Positions 38,506 through 50,450 of a stretch of DNA of 64,000 nt are shown piece after piece. A program made the translations under genes and the position numbers. Under the pieces are notes generated by a model. The model was not told the DNA's origin. It saw nothing but the letters and a program-made list of their open reading frames with translations, and ran no database searches. The DNA lies in NCBI RefSeq assembly GCF_021130785.1, contig NC_060215.1:121724501-121788500 (forward strand), in the 5' to 3' direction. Origin of the DNA: Homalodisca vitripennis. Taxonomy: Eukaryota; Arthropoda; Insecta; Hemiptera; Cicadellidae. The number at the start of each line of letters is the position of its first letter. Position 1 is the first letter of the stretch.

Positions 38506-39470
38506 CTCCGCACCACATTTTTTTAATTGCCCGTTAAAAAGAGTGACTCCCTTAAAGATAGAAGAGAATTAAATTCCTTAGCAGGCTCTTTCAAAACATC
38601 CATAAGCTTTTAATATAAAAAATTATCGTAAAATAACAATGTGATTTCAAACGCAACAATTAGGCCTAATTTGACTATTTGTATTAAAAACAGCAACGCA
38701 GTTGGTACTTAGGTTCATAATAAAACTTATTTTAAAAGAGAGACGTGTATAGCAGCTTCTTAAAGAAGTGTTCTAAATGTGTTGAATATGTAAAAACAAT
38801 ATCACAGTCTGCAAAGAGGAACAAAATCACCACAGAAAATACCAAACTAAAACGAGTAACTTAAGCATTTTATATAAGAAGCGGTATTCATTATAAACAG
38901 TATAAACTTCTTTATATGCAGAATAAGGAACGTAAATAGAAAAATATTTACAGTATCACTCGTAAAAAAGGTTTTTAATATATTTACAGTATATAGGCCC
39001 AAAATTCTGTAATAATTTACCTTTAATTATTAGATAAAAATAGTTTTTCAATAGTTTATTTGATGGGCTAGTAGAAAAATTGTGCTGGTTTCTTAAAAGA
39101 GTCATTAGCTAAACTAATTAAATAAAAAGAAAAGAAAAACATAAGTTATTTTAGTATCCCCGATCCATGTATCCTAGATTATAAACTGTTATATAAACGT
39201 CAACATGTTATAACAAAAATAACATTTTTTAGAAATTAGAAATGTAAATATATTAATACCAACAGCATAAAACCTTACTATAGTGGAATCAAAATGAATC
39301 GCTTCACAGATAAATGAACCTTTTTAATAATTCCAACGTGAGGACATTCTTTAATATGTACTTCTACTAAAACACACACTTTATACATGCAATTGCACTT
39401 TACTACCAAAACACATATATGATAAATACATGTTTTTAGAAAATGATTTTAGTTGCATATTTTTATATTA
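38506..39470. other. AT-rich intergenic sequence, nothing recognised
   Basis: No coding or structural motif is recognised. Confidence 0.4.
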
Positions 39471-39474
39471 ACCT

Positions 39475-41690
39475 ATATTCATAACAAGAACACTAATATA
39501 AATTATTTAGGGAAAATATTAATTGTATAAACAAAACGTTCTATGAAGTTAGAACTATAACAACAGAACGTTACAACTATAACGATTTTTATTTAGTTAA
39601 TATCGTCAAGGACATAAGAATTATTTATTGAAAAAAACTATCTTTTTTATATAGACTATAAAATTTACCGATTATTTATACGATTAAACCACTGATAATA
39701 TCAAGAGTCTTAGATTGTTGTAACACGCGCCTGGTTCTGTTTTGTTTTGTTTTGTTTTGTGCAGACTTTACTTTTTAACTATAATCCGATTCGGCACTAT
39801 TACGACTTAACAATAAAGCTTATATAACTTTTTAATAACATTATATTAATCGTTAAGCACTAAACACTAAGAATAGATTTAGATACTATTACACCCCCCC
39901 CTATATTTATTCTAAAACGTTTTACCCCTGTCGTAAGGAAGGTGATCTCAAAGACCTGTACTCTTGACATAAAAAAACAGCAAACAGAAATCGAAACGGT
40001 ACTGAAGGAATCACAATTAAAAATAATTATAAATAAGAACATAAACTGGTTTTGGTTTATATTAAAATTAAACTAATAAATAATAAGTCTTGAAGACGCT
40101 AGCTGTTTACATTATTTTCTTTTATTGCATAATTTGTATCAAAAAATAATTCTTTAATAGGTTTATCTTATCATATTTGTTGTAACTATCACAGTATTTA
40201 CTACATTTACAAGCAACCATAAATATATATTTAAATTAATAAACAAAATCTTCGAGTAAGCGTTTATTACTGTGGTGACACTCCAGACAACGAAAATAAT
40301 TCACTCCTATAAAGTTAGCTCAACTTAGTTTTGAAGCACTAAAAATATGATCCAATATCCCCCGTGTAACTAAAACATGTCTACACATAAAACATTCTGA
40401 TCCAGTTGTTATTATACTAAGCTATTTACTCGACCTCAGAAAATTAGTATCAACTACTGCTGGAAATCTCCCTCTTTTTCCTTACTGCCATAAATGTATT
40501 GGAGAGAAGAAAACCCGCCTAAATGTTAAGAAGAATAGTGCCGAACTCGTGTATGATAAATATACGTTTTAAAAAAGAGTTTTAGTCGCCTATTGTTGTT
40601 ACTAAAATATATTAATACCAAGAACACTAATGTAAATTATTGATGGAAAAACATTAATTTTCTAAAAAAAATGTTCTATGAAGTTAGGATTATAACAACA
40701 AAACGTTAGAAATCTAACGGTAGTTAGTTAGTTAATATGTCAAGAACATATAAATTATTTACCAAAAAACTTATTTTTTAATATAAAAGTTACCGATAAA
40801 CTATAAAATTCAACCACTACAAGATACTAATAGTCTGAAATTAATGTAACGAGCGCCCGGTTCCATTTTGTCCTGTGCAGACTGTACTTTTTAACAATAA
40901 TCTGATTTAACACTATTCCGACTTGACAATAAAGATTACAGAACTTTTTAAAGCATTCTATTCAGAAATTAAATCATGGAAATATATATATTGAATAGTT
41001 TTCCACGCTCAACACTGTAATACGTTTAGATACTAGTAAAACTCATCACTATTATAAACCCCCCCCATATTTATTCGTAAAGATTTTTTCACCGCCCTCA
41101 GGAAGGTGATCTCAAAGACCCATGATTTTTAAATAAAAAAAAAACAAAAATAGAAATTATACTGAATAAATCACTATTGAAACGAATTATGATTATGACA
41201 ATCAAAGTTTTTTAGATTATATTAAAATTAAACTGATAAACAATTAAGTATTGAAGACTCTAGATGTTTACATTAGTTTCTTTTATTGCATAATTTGTAT
41301 CAAAAATTTATTCCCACTTAGGTTAAGCTTAAAATATTTGTAGCAACTATCTAAAATAATAACTAAATATTTAAAAGCTACTACAGAAAGATCTTCAATT
41401 AATCGTTCATCACTGTGGTGACACTCTATGCGATGAAAATAACTCACTCCTATAAGGTTAGCTCAACTTAGTATCGAAACAATGAAAAAGAGTCTGTAAT
41501 ATCGCCTATGGAATTAAAACATTTCCATACATAAAACATTTTGATCCAATTGTTACTAAGCTATTTACTCGACTTATGTCAAAGATTCTGTCAAATACTG
41601 TTATAAATCTCCCTCTTTTTCCTCACTGCCATAAATGTACTGGAGGGAAGAAACACGGCCTGAGTTTGAATCTCTTTATATAAACAAAAT
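39475..41690. repeat. Old ~1.14-kb tandem duplication (two diverged copies)
   Basis: Paired landmarks sit in the same order: CTATGAAGTTAG (39542 and 40678), TGTGCAGACT (39759 and 40875), GGAAGGTGATCTCAAAGACC (39937 and 41101), ACTGTGGTGACACTC (40268 and 41410) and CCCTCTTTTTCC (40470 and 41610). The distance between partners grows from about 1136 to 1142-1165 bp through indels. Copies meet near 40605. No coding content is recognised. A C-run (ACCCCCCCC) is shared at 39891 and 41059. Confidence 0.85.
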
Positions 41691-42129
41691 GTAATTTAAC
41701 CGATGTGTTCAGAAACATTAAAAATGACTGCGTGTAGGATGAGTAAATATATAATGGTACATTCAAATGTGTTGGGCAATGTCGAGTTTCAGTGTTCATG
41801 TTGTGGTTTAAATCTGTATTCAGTCAGGCTCTATGTAATTGTGTGTAATCCTGGGTGTATACATTAGTATACACACCTAAACTTGTATAGTAACTCTGCT
41901 ATAAAAACTGGTGAGTGGTATAGTTATACTTCTAGTAATTTACACTCCACGCAACAACTAGAAACCAATTGCATGAGGGGCTAAGTTCTCATGTAGCGCA
42001 AAAATCATCATTTTTCATTATATAACTACCCCCTAAAGGATATTGGTTTGTTTAATTCCGTTCAAAAGGTAGAGGGGGGGGGAATTTTGGGGCACCCGGT
42101 ATATGTATTAGTCGGCGTTGAATTAATAC

Positions 42130-42520
42130 CTAAAATCAACGTCCTAACATAATTGTAAGTACCACTTTTACCTCAAAAACTCAACCAGTGAAATCCAAAA
42201 TCGTCAAAACTTGAATCTGTAGAGAGCTTTTCTTCTGTAATTACCGACCGGAAGTGGTTATTTTCTCGATAATTATATAGGTACAGTGTACAGTTTAATG
42301 TTAACAAAAATCGTCGTCCTAACTCAATCGAAAACACCACGTTTACTTCAATCACTGAAGTCCAAATTAGTTTAAGTTCTAATTAGTAGAGTTTTTCAAG
42401 TGTATTTTCCAACCGAAAGTGATTTTTTATATTTTTTCGATAATTATATACACGTCTACAGTTTAATGACACTAAAATCAACGTCGTAACTTAATTCTAA
42501 GCAGTCATTTTACGTCCCCA
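42130..42520. repeat. Diverged ~170-bp tandem repeat
   Basis: The phrase AAAATCAACGTCCTAAC recurs near 42133, 42308 and 42475. Between the copies, ACCGGAAGTGGTTATTTT and CGATAATTATATA recur. About 2.3 units are present. A G-run (42074-42083) lies just upstream. Confidence 0.7.
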
Positions 42521-42804
42521 AGAAGAAATTGAACGAAGTGGTCGCTAATTTAAACTGTTCGCCGTGTTACGATTCAGGTTACTTTGCGACGTCACGTGAC
42601 GACGCCCTATAGAAATACCGTGATTACACTACACTATCATAAAGGCCGAGCCCAAAAGTATTGTTTGATACTTTATGATTTAAACGAAAGGAAACGATCA
42701 CTTTAATCCATTAAATCAATCAATTTAATGTTTGTAGACAAGAGTAATGATAATTCTCCTTTTTTATCCTGCTACATGCTTTTTTTAGTATATCTTAAAA
42801 TTTC

Positions 42805-42850
42805 GGGGGGGGGTCCGGACCCCCGGACCCCCCCTTCGCTACGCCACTGA
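42805..42850. repeat. GC hairpin and transposon-like end
   Basis: GGGGGGTCCGG and CCGGACCCCCC form a near-perfect hairpin with a 3-4 base loop, followed by CTTCGCTACGCCACTG. Its reverse complement, starting CAGTGGCGTAGCGAAGG, has the look of hAT-type termini (CAGNGGCG). No partner end was found, so only one end of an element may be present. Confidence 0.4.
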
Positions 42851-44665
42851 TTGCTTTGTTAGTACTCATCCGCAAATCTATTGATGTTCTTTTTGTTTCT
42901 ATTTGTCTCGTTCAGTGAAAAGAATAACAATAATAATAATGTAAAAATGATATTTTTGAGCAATTGTGTAAAATTCCCCTTTATTGAAAAAACTCTAATT
43001 ATTTATGCCTAATAAATAAGCAATAATAAATACTAATTAATTTTATGTAGTAGAAAAAATGCGTTATATAAAAATCTATCATGAAACGTAAAGCAGCCAA
43101 ACCAGCCTATTTAAATAAAATATATCTTCATGATCATTAATACATTTCATCAGAATAACAGATTAATACCTAAATTTAGTTTTTGCAAAATGGGAGTTGT
43201 CCTCCTTAAATGAACTTATCATATCCACGAACGATCGTTTATTCTAAAAGTTCAAAGTTACGTTTCGAGCACAATCCAAACTATGTGTAAAATTAATAAA
43301 TTCATATTTGAGTAAAACTTGATTACGCGATCGTTATACAATTCATAAGATCAAAATCATAAATCAAAACATTGCATTAGTTCGTGCTAACGAAACAATT
43401 GATTAAAAACTTACCAATTTAAAGTTCGGAGGTGACAACCACAAAACAGCGCGCGCAACTGAACTGTGACTCTCAGGACGGGGATATTGTCCAAACGGGG
43501 GAGTCTACGGCTTCGGCACTTCGGAACCGAAGGTAGCCGAGTGTTACCGAACTATAACAAAGAGACGAGTGTTACTTTTAAAAGCTTGGTTGCAGTCACT
43601 TACTTAATGATTAAGTTTGGTTAAAATTGTTTATTATTTATTTATATTCCTTTACTATTGTGTTTATTTATTTATTGTTGCAAATTATAAAACCGAGTAA
43701 TAAAATACCATAATTGGGATGACTAATGAAGGAGGTGGCTAAGAAACCAGTATCAAAAAATAATTATTGAATTCCCGAATGATATTACATACAAATGATT
43801 CAAATCATGCGCTTATTCAATTCCTGATTGATTGGTTTTTAAATAATAATAATATCAGTGCTTTTTTTATGATTTTGTACAATATGCCACCTCCATGCAG
43901 GAAAACCTGCAAGGTCACACAGTTCTATAACACTTTGTCAGCAATGACTGAGTGGCCGTCTGCTGGGTTGGAATAAAATAACATTTACAGGGTTAATTAT
44001 TTTACACAACAGTTAATATACTATTGTAAGTTTATCAATACCGAAACTCAAATATTTTGGTAGTAAAAATTAATTCAAAAATAATAGGTCAGATAATAAA
44101 CAGAATTTGACTCCGTTTACTCACAAAATAATTTACATCTTTAAATAGAATTGTATACTACTTTATGCAAATTAAAATGTACTTAAAACTATGACTATAC
44201 GCAGTTCTTGTTTCACATAAAATGTTATTATTCTCGTACAAAACACATTGTATGAACACTATAATTAAAACGCTTCAATTACCCAACCTTAATTACTTAA
44301 TTATTCAGATTACATCATACAGACTGTATATACATTAATACAAAATGTGAACTAAAATAATAACGACGATTATTATTTCCAGACCTACGAGCTTTTAAAA
44401 TTAGGGCACATATTTTAGTATTAATTATTAATTAATGTTGAATAGTTTACTAATGAATTCGTCGGTAGTAGAATCTCATCTCAAAATTAAAACGTATTCA
44501 TTTAATTTATTAACAAATCATTACCATAACAAGTTTTGTCGACGTTGTATATATTATTACAATTTATTAGACAAAACACCCATATTTTAAATAAACTAAA
44601 ACAAACCTTGATCAAACAAATTTCGGAACAACTTAAAACTTTACGTAATGTGACCTGTCCCTTAG
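42851..44665. other. AT-rich intergenic sequence with a GC-rich patch
   Basis: At 43430-43560 a GC-richer segment holds the nested inverted repeat CTTCGGAACCGAAG and several more TTCGG/CCGAA words. It might be a promoter or a repeat end. A near-palindromic CGTCACGTGACG lies at about 42589-42602. Confidence 0.35.
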
Positions 44666-44716
44666 GAATATCCCAGCAAAAAGCCAGGGCGGCAAAAATC
44701 AATGGGATCACCAAAG
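44666..44716 (+). CDS. Candidate 51-bp internal exon (speculative)
   Basis: It is bounded by a good acceptor (ACCTGTCCCTTAG) and a donor (AAAG then GTATTC). It is exactly 17 codons in phase 0 and reads EYPSKKPGRQKSMGSPK, a basic, proline-containing stretch typical of a linker in a nuclear protein. No family is recognised. The opposite strand is also open (44714-44502), so chance cannot be excluded. Confidence 0.2.
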
Positions 44717-45661
44717 GTATTCTCGTTTCTTAAATAAATTTACTATTTCTTAACAAAATCAACAAGAACACATTACATGAAGAATTCAAAGCCTTTTCCT
44801 AAATTATATAAAACTTGTAGGGAAAGTCACGCTTATGATTTATCAAAGCAATGGTTAATTAAATATATATTTTAAAAAAGCATGAACTATTAATAACAAT
44901 AATACTCAACCGACTAACAAACGAATCGAACTACACATAAACAATCCTCTAAGGTTTGACGATGAAATTCATTAAATTTTGTTAGGAGGGAAGAAGTTCT
45001 TCGTCTATATCATGGTCAGCCATCTTCCTTGTCAATACTGACAGCTGTAACTCCAGTCACAGAGTAGGAAATTGCGAGAGTGGTAAGACACTTTCCATCA
45101 AAAACAAACTTTTCAAACCATATTTCAAAAGTTACAAACATTTACTGAGACCACTTGAATGATCACGTGATTATTCTCCCTTTTCACACGGCAACTTTTC
45201 CCGTCTCTTAGAATTCTTCCAAAAGTCACCATAAGTTTTAAGGAGAGTGCCTCCACTCTACCCAAAATATTAACATTAGATCAATGCTGCCAGACTTCTG
45301 AAATATTTTCGAGTTTTTTTACACTCGATAATTAACATTTTTTAAACGTCTGCTCAATACAATAGTAGTAGTTATGCAAAGTCGAAAAGACCCTTAAAGT
45401 GTTTTTCTCGACTTTCAAAAGCTTTAGACTGACTTTATCACCATATACCCTTCTCAATTCTCAATAGTAAAATCTGCAAACTAGAGATTTTGTAGTTTTA
45501 TTTACTACTACCACAATTGGTATTCATTAATAACACAAGTCACTAATAAGCGACTCGCAGCGACAACGACAGCGATGAGAACTATGTTAAGAGAATTTCA
45601 AATTAGCCGTTCAGAGAGATGATCGGTTGGCGTTCATTTCCATTACTAGCGCGTGCTCTGT

Positions 45662-45662
<1 letters not shown>

Positions 45663-45758
<96 letters not shown>
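45663..45758. repeat. (CT)n(AT)n compound microsatellite
   Basis: About 38 bp of CT is followed directly by about 58 bp of AT. It lies next to the candidate exon at 45768-45993. Confidence 0.95.
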
Positions 45759-45760
<2 letters not shown>

Positions 45761-45767
45761 CACTAAC

Positions 45768-45993
45768 CTGGTATTAGAAGCTCTCTGCTGTCAGCTGGGA
45801 AGTTGTGCGGAGGGATGATCTGCGTCATGTAGCCTATTTTCTTCCTGAGGGAGTTACGCAACATGGGTAGGTCTGGAGAGAACTTCATTATACTAAAATC
45901 TCTTAAGACTGAGACACAACAAGTTAGGAGGGACTGAGTTGCCCAGTACAGGAGCCAAGTAATGGGGTTGTCCCTCATGTTGGGAAAGGGCAT
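45768..45993 (-). CDS. Candidate exon, unknown product (uncertain strand)
   Basis: On the minus strand a frame from ATG 45993 runs unbroken through RDNPITWLLYWATQSLLTCC, SPDLPMLRNSLRKK and IIPPHNFPADSRELLIP to a strong splice donor (ACCAG then GTTAGT at 45767). A hydrophobic segment (about residues 10-28) could be a membrane helix. Codon use is less AT-biased than in the neighbouring sequence. The plus strand, read from about 45850 to 46135 with two stops, also gives protein-like text (e.g. MILMVSSPAIAVFNPLLESN), so the strand is open. I do not recognise the product. It may be one exon of a host gene or part of an unrecognised element. Confidence 0.3.
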
Positions 45994-46504
45994 AGTTCAA
46001 GCTTTCAAATTATATTAAACCTTTGGACAGACTTATTCATTAATACCTCAGGCTCAGGAGATGATTCTAATGGTGTCTTCTCCGGCCATTGCCGTGTTCA
46101 ACCCTCTATTAGAGTCTAATTTCACTGTACGAACTTAGTTTTGTAATTTTATTTTATAATTTGGTGTTTGAAGTAAAAATATTCGTTTAAAGTTACATTG
46201 GTTTATGAGCTATGAATAGTTGTAATTTGGTAAACAATTGGATGAACAAAGAATTAATATTTGAGAGTATTGATTCACACTCTACTACTATTAGTCATAT
46301 TGCCGTAAGACTTTGTGCTGAAATATTTCATATAGAGTACACTCTTAGATATCACAATGATTGACGTTATTATTATACAATGTTATTACAAGTATATAGC
46401 ACTATGGTGGGTAATGACTCTGAACGTCCTAGATTATTTCCGTGTACAAGTGGCTGTCAGTTTGTAACAGTTTACTATTGCGTAGTCAGGCAGTCAGTGA
46501 TCTG

Positions 46505-46755
46505 CTTTTTTTTCTTTTTTTTTTTAAAAAAAAAGGAGAGGCCGATTCCCTTTTAGGCCTTATTCTGTCCGTCTTCATGGGCCACCGGCCTGTGCGAGGA
46601 TCTTATCAAACAGAATAAAGGGGAGAGTCGATACAGTACGAGGTTGATTGTACTGATAAAAAGTGAAACGGTCACAGACAGGATTTAAATCTGCGCTATC
46701 TCTAACTCAGACTCAAAGTCCAACGACTTAGACCGCTCGGCCATCGGCACTCCCG
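46505..46755 (-). mobile_element. tRNA-derived SINE (tRNA-Leu/Ser-like head)
   Basis: The minus strand starts GTGCCGATGGCCGAGCGGTC (46750 downward), an A-box region typical of tRNA-Leu/Ser, and continues to a B-box-like AGATTTAAATCC (46691-46681). An unrelated body of ~140 bp follows, ending in an A/T-rich tail at about 46508-46535. The B box has the substitution TT for TC, and the acceptor stem is not closed, so it is a SINE rather than a working tRNA gene. A second copy of the body lies at 56425-56490. Confidence 0.75.
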
Positions 46756-47479
46756 ATTCTGTTACAAACTAAAGGAATATTAATCTAACAGAGTTATATA
46801 TATCATACCGTTTATTTAATATTTACATGTCTTAGTACCTAACATGTCGTTGATGTTTTATCCACATCTCCATTTTTTTAAAGTACAAAAATACGTCTAA
46901 AATACATAATTATTTTAACACATGCACTTTACGCGTAATAATCCCAAAGGAAACTTAACAACACTTTTCCCTGAAACAAAATGGTTGGACAAATTTAAAT
47001 TGAGAAATGTCTTGCTTTAAATTAAAAATACAGTCTAATATGCTCAAAGATTTTATTGCTCTAACGCCTTGTATACACAATTATGATATTTTGGTGCTTC
47101 AATTTTTTTGTAATTGTCTTTTGTAAAAATTAAAGTGACATGAGATAATTGTATGTATAATAAGACACGTCTACTATAACTAAACTTGCTAATTACAGTA
47201 TGCTAAGGTGTGTGATAACTGTTTAACATACTATTATTGTAACGTACTATTGTACTAGTGTTGTTTCATAATCTATTTTTAATGTTTTGCATCGTAATAT
47301 ATGCCTTCCTGAACGTTAATTATCTAAATAAGTTACTATTTAACAATGTAAAATAGTTTCTTACATATTATGTTATTCTAGAATGTTATTATGCTATCGT
47401 TAAGTGTATCGTAAGTGTGTGTCATTAAAACAAATCTGAATTGAAAACGCGAATTTTGCTGTAAACTGCTATTTGTAAT
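46756..47479. other. AT-rich intergenic sequence, nothing recognised
   Basis: No motif is recognised before the Gypsy remnant. Confidence 0.4.
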
Positions 47480-48371
47480 ACAGTATGTACCGTTATGTCA
47501 AGACCTTACGTTATTGAGTACTGTATTTGGCAAATACAAATTCAAATGGACCACCTAGGTTTACAAGTTAGTAGTGCTGTACTGTTCGCCTATCTGGACA
47601 AAGTCCTAGATGATATAAAGTATATGATAATATTTTCGATAGTATTTTGGTGTATAGTAAAGCTATTACGTCGCATTTAGTGCATGTAAGAAATATAGTG
47701 AATAGATTAAGTAAACATGGTCTAGCGGCAAACTTGGAGAAAGCCAAGTTTTGTTTTGACGAAATTTACGTTTTTGAAGTTTAATTTTACTGTTACCGTA
47801 GATCCAGAACGGACTAGGAGTGCATGAGAATAAATACCGCATAAACCAAACAAGTTTCACATTTTTACGTATTACATTGATTTATTTTCTAAATTCTTTA
47901 AATGTCTTGCCCTTTAAATCGTTTAAGAAGAAAGAGCGCTAAATTGTTTTGGACTAGAGATTGTCAAAATTTATTTTTATAGTGAAAAGAAGCCATAATG
48001 ACTTCTCCTGTACTCTAGTTGGCCGATTAAAACAATTAATAGTGATGAAAATGTTAGTGAAATCGACGTAGGCGGTTCTATATTGCAAGAAAACGGCCAA
48101 AAAGAATTAATACTGATAGCCTAATAATCTAGGAAGTTCTCTGTGACCGAGTTAAGATATCCTATTTAAGAGAAATAAGCATTAAGTGCACTAATTTGCA
48201 TAGAGAAATGGCATGAGTTTCTAGAACACAAGTTTTAAGTTAATCGCAGATAACCAAGCTTTAACCTATATTATCAACTACAAACAAACAAATGGTAGGG
48301 AGAGTTGTCTGGTGGATCGAGAAGGTTTTGTATGTGCCTTTTGAAGTAGAATCCAGAAATTCCATGGATAA
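47480..48371 (+). pseudogene. Ty3/Gypsy pol remnant: reverse transcriptase and RNase H
   Basis: This LTR-retrotransposon polymerase is broken by stops and frameshifts but readable in order. Reverse transcriptase: LDKVLDDIKY at about 47605, the active-site region as FDSILVYSK (about 47637; the YxDD motif is altered to FDS), and RLSKHGLAANLEKAKFCFDE at about 47704-47762. The RT-RNase H connection: LFWTRDCQ at about 47945. RNase H: GGSILQENGQKELILIA at about 48072-48122, SRKFSVTELRYPI (about 48133) and EKWHEFLEHKF (about 48205). It is interrupted at the end of RNase H by an inserted DNA transposon and resumes at 49741. LTRs, gag and integrase are not seen. Confidence 0.85.
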
Positions 48372-49737
48372 AGGTCGGGACACACATCACCGCCCCATGC
48401 CCGAGACGTGAGTCGGCCGAGTGTCGGTGCGAGCTCGGCTCGGTTACTGTGAGGCCACACATGTCCGTACGCAGTCCGTGCACAACAATCTTACTGTTTA
48501 GACAAGAGCATATTTCTTTTGAGATTTCAGAGTGATCGACACTTAAAACATACTCAGAAGATTAAGTATTACTTGAGATTAAGAATGTTAATTTTATTGT
48601 TGTTATTTTTATTCATCGCTGTGGTGAATGAAACATTGCAATGCTGCAGTAAAGCTTGGTACATCAGCTAGTATGTAAGATTTGTAATAAAATTATGTTG
48701 GTTATATATTTTATGCCTATTATTCTTGATCATAGTGTTTTCAATTGCAGTGAATTTCGGTCTAATACACTATATAAACAGTATATTTGGTATTTTTTGT
48801 ATTCAACCCAAGAGCTTATAGTGTGAGGCCAGAGTTTGCCATGTTGGAAACCTTTTTATAATAATTTGTAAAACATAATAAATATTTTTAAATGCATACT
48901 GGAGAACATGATCTTTTTCTTGCTTGATGATCTGATTATTAAAATATGTTTATTTTTACTTTACTGTAGTGAAAAGAATAAAAATAAAAATGTCATAGAA
49001 ACATTCTAAATATGATCCATACAAAATACTGGAATAAATTTATTAAGTAACATCAATACACCCAAGATAAATAGAATTTTGCGCAAATAAGTGCATGCTT
49101 GTTATTTCTTAATTAATGAAAACTTTTTATAGATTGTACATAATTCTAATTTAGTTGTTTAAAATCACTTCATTCAAATTTGTTGTAATTTTAGCACAAT
49201 AAGACAATATGACTAGTTTACTCTAAATGTAAAAATGTACGCGAACGCAGGATCTAGAGCTCGTAGACTTTACTAAATAATTAAATAAAATAGAACGTTT
49301 ATACTACTTAAATAGTTTTAAAAAGAAGAATGCCACAGTAACCAACATAGAATTATAATATTTCAAAACTCTATTCAAATTTATACTTTTCCAACTCCTC
49401 ATTTTCCATAATCTTCATCCAAACATTCTCATTATACTCTGCATTCCAATATTTTCACTTTATTGATAATAAAAAAAAAACAGGGATCTTCCTTACTTCT
49501 TCAATATCTGTTCTATATAAATGACTGATGCCGCTCGTAGACCGCACCGTGCCAATCAAAATTCACACTTCAATTATCGATGACGGTGCGGCCAGAACGG
49601 TTTGGCGTAGGTGCGGAAATGTGTGGGCTTGCAGGTTAAAAACAACGCTGCTATTCTTTAGCCGTATGTTTTTTTCTTTAGCCAACACACGGCCGACTCA
49701 CGTGTCGGGCGCGGTGCGGACATGTGTGTTCCGGCCT
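48372..49737. mobile_element. 1,366-bp non-autonomous DNA transposon inserted in the Gypsy remnant (PIF/Harbinger-like TSD)
   Basis: The left end is AGGTCGGGACACACATCACC (48372); the right end read inward is AGGCCGGAACACACATGTCC (from 49737). Beyond the tips, both arms share a CACGTGAGTCGGCCG-like segment. The element is flanked by TAA at 48369-48371 and 49738-49740. A 3-bp TAA/TTA duplication is the hallmark of PIF/Harbinger elements. Removing the element with one TAA keeps the interrupted pol frame aligned, which confirms the boundaries. No transposase is seen inside; a ~10-bp inverted repeat (ACCGCACCGT/ACGGTGCGG) lies near 49540-49595. Confidence 0.85.
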
Positions 49738-49740
49738 TAA

Positions 49741-49830
49741 TGCGTTAGCGGACGCTTTGTCGAGGATGTTTGAGAGGGACGATGGATTGCCCGATCAGCT
49801 GTTGTGAGTGACCTTGACCGAGTGAACGAC
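49741..49830 (+). pseudogene. Ty3/Gypsy pol remnant, continuation after the insertion
   Basis: The frame resumes at 49741 with ALADALSRMFERDDG, matching the 'N..ADALSR' motif that ends the RNase H region of Gypsy pol. It degrades by about 49805. Together with 47480-48371 it forms one interrupted copy. Confidence 0.8.
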
Positions 49831-50450
49831 CTCGAAATAAGAGTAACATTGATCGCTGCCTGTAGTTTAGACTCCTAGCGAGGGCGAAAATAAAAACAAC
49901 CCTCTAATGTAAAGGCTTAAATACAGTTAAACCGCAAGAATAGTAATAATAATAATTGATGGTTATTATAAATGATTTTCCATTAGCTTTTAATGACTTG
50001 GATGTGAATACTCATAACACTGTTTAGTGTATAAAAAATAATGACAATATTTATTCAAAAAAATATACTAATTTCAAAATGAATGTACAAAGTAAGTGTA
50101 GGATATTTTGCCTAGACACTTAGTCGATTTAGTGTATGACTTTTATCACAGTTCATTGTTTAGGTATTCCAAGAAATCAAGGGAAAGTAAATCATTATTT
50201 TACGGACCTGATTTTACTGAGTTAATTAAAGCTGATGTCCAAGAATGTAACATATAAAAATGAGCAAAGTGTGCTGAAAAATATAAAGGCGAACTATCAG
50301 AATAAGTACTATTTAAAAATATGGAGTGTTTATATTTAGATATTTTATGCCTATCAGTGAGAACTAGAAACCTCAATATATTTACTTGAGTATTATATTC
50401 TGTCAATTAGGCTTTGAATTTTTAAGTAAAAGTGTCAATATATCGTTAAA
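49831..50450. other. AT-rich intergenic sequence, nothing recognised
   Basis: No integrase or LTR sequence could be recognised after the Gypsy fragment. Confidence 0.4.

Noticed and set aside
44982..45023. Minus-strand start MADHDIDEELLPS with a good Kozak context
   Set aside because: The frame stops after 13 codons and no donor allows it to continue.
46681..46755. A functional tRNA-Leu or tRNA-Ser gene
   Set aside because: The A box is good, but the B box is altered, the acceptor stem does not close and a SINE body with A/T tail follows.
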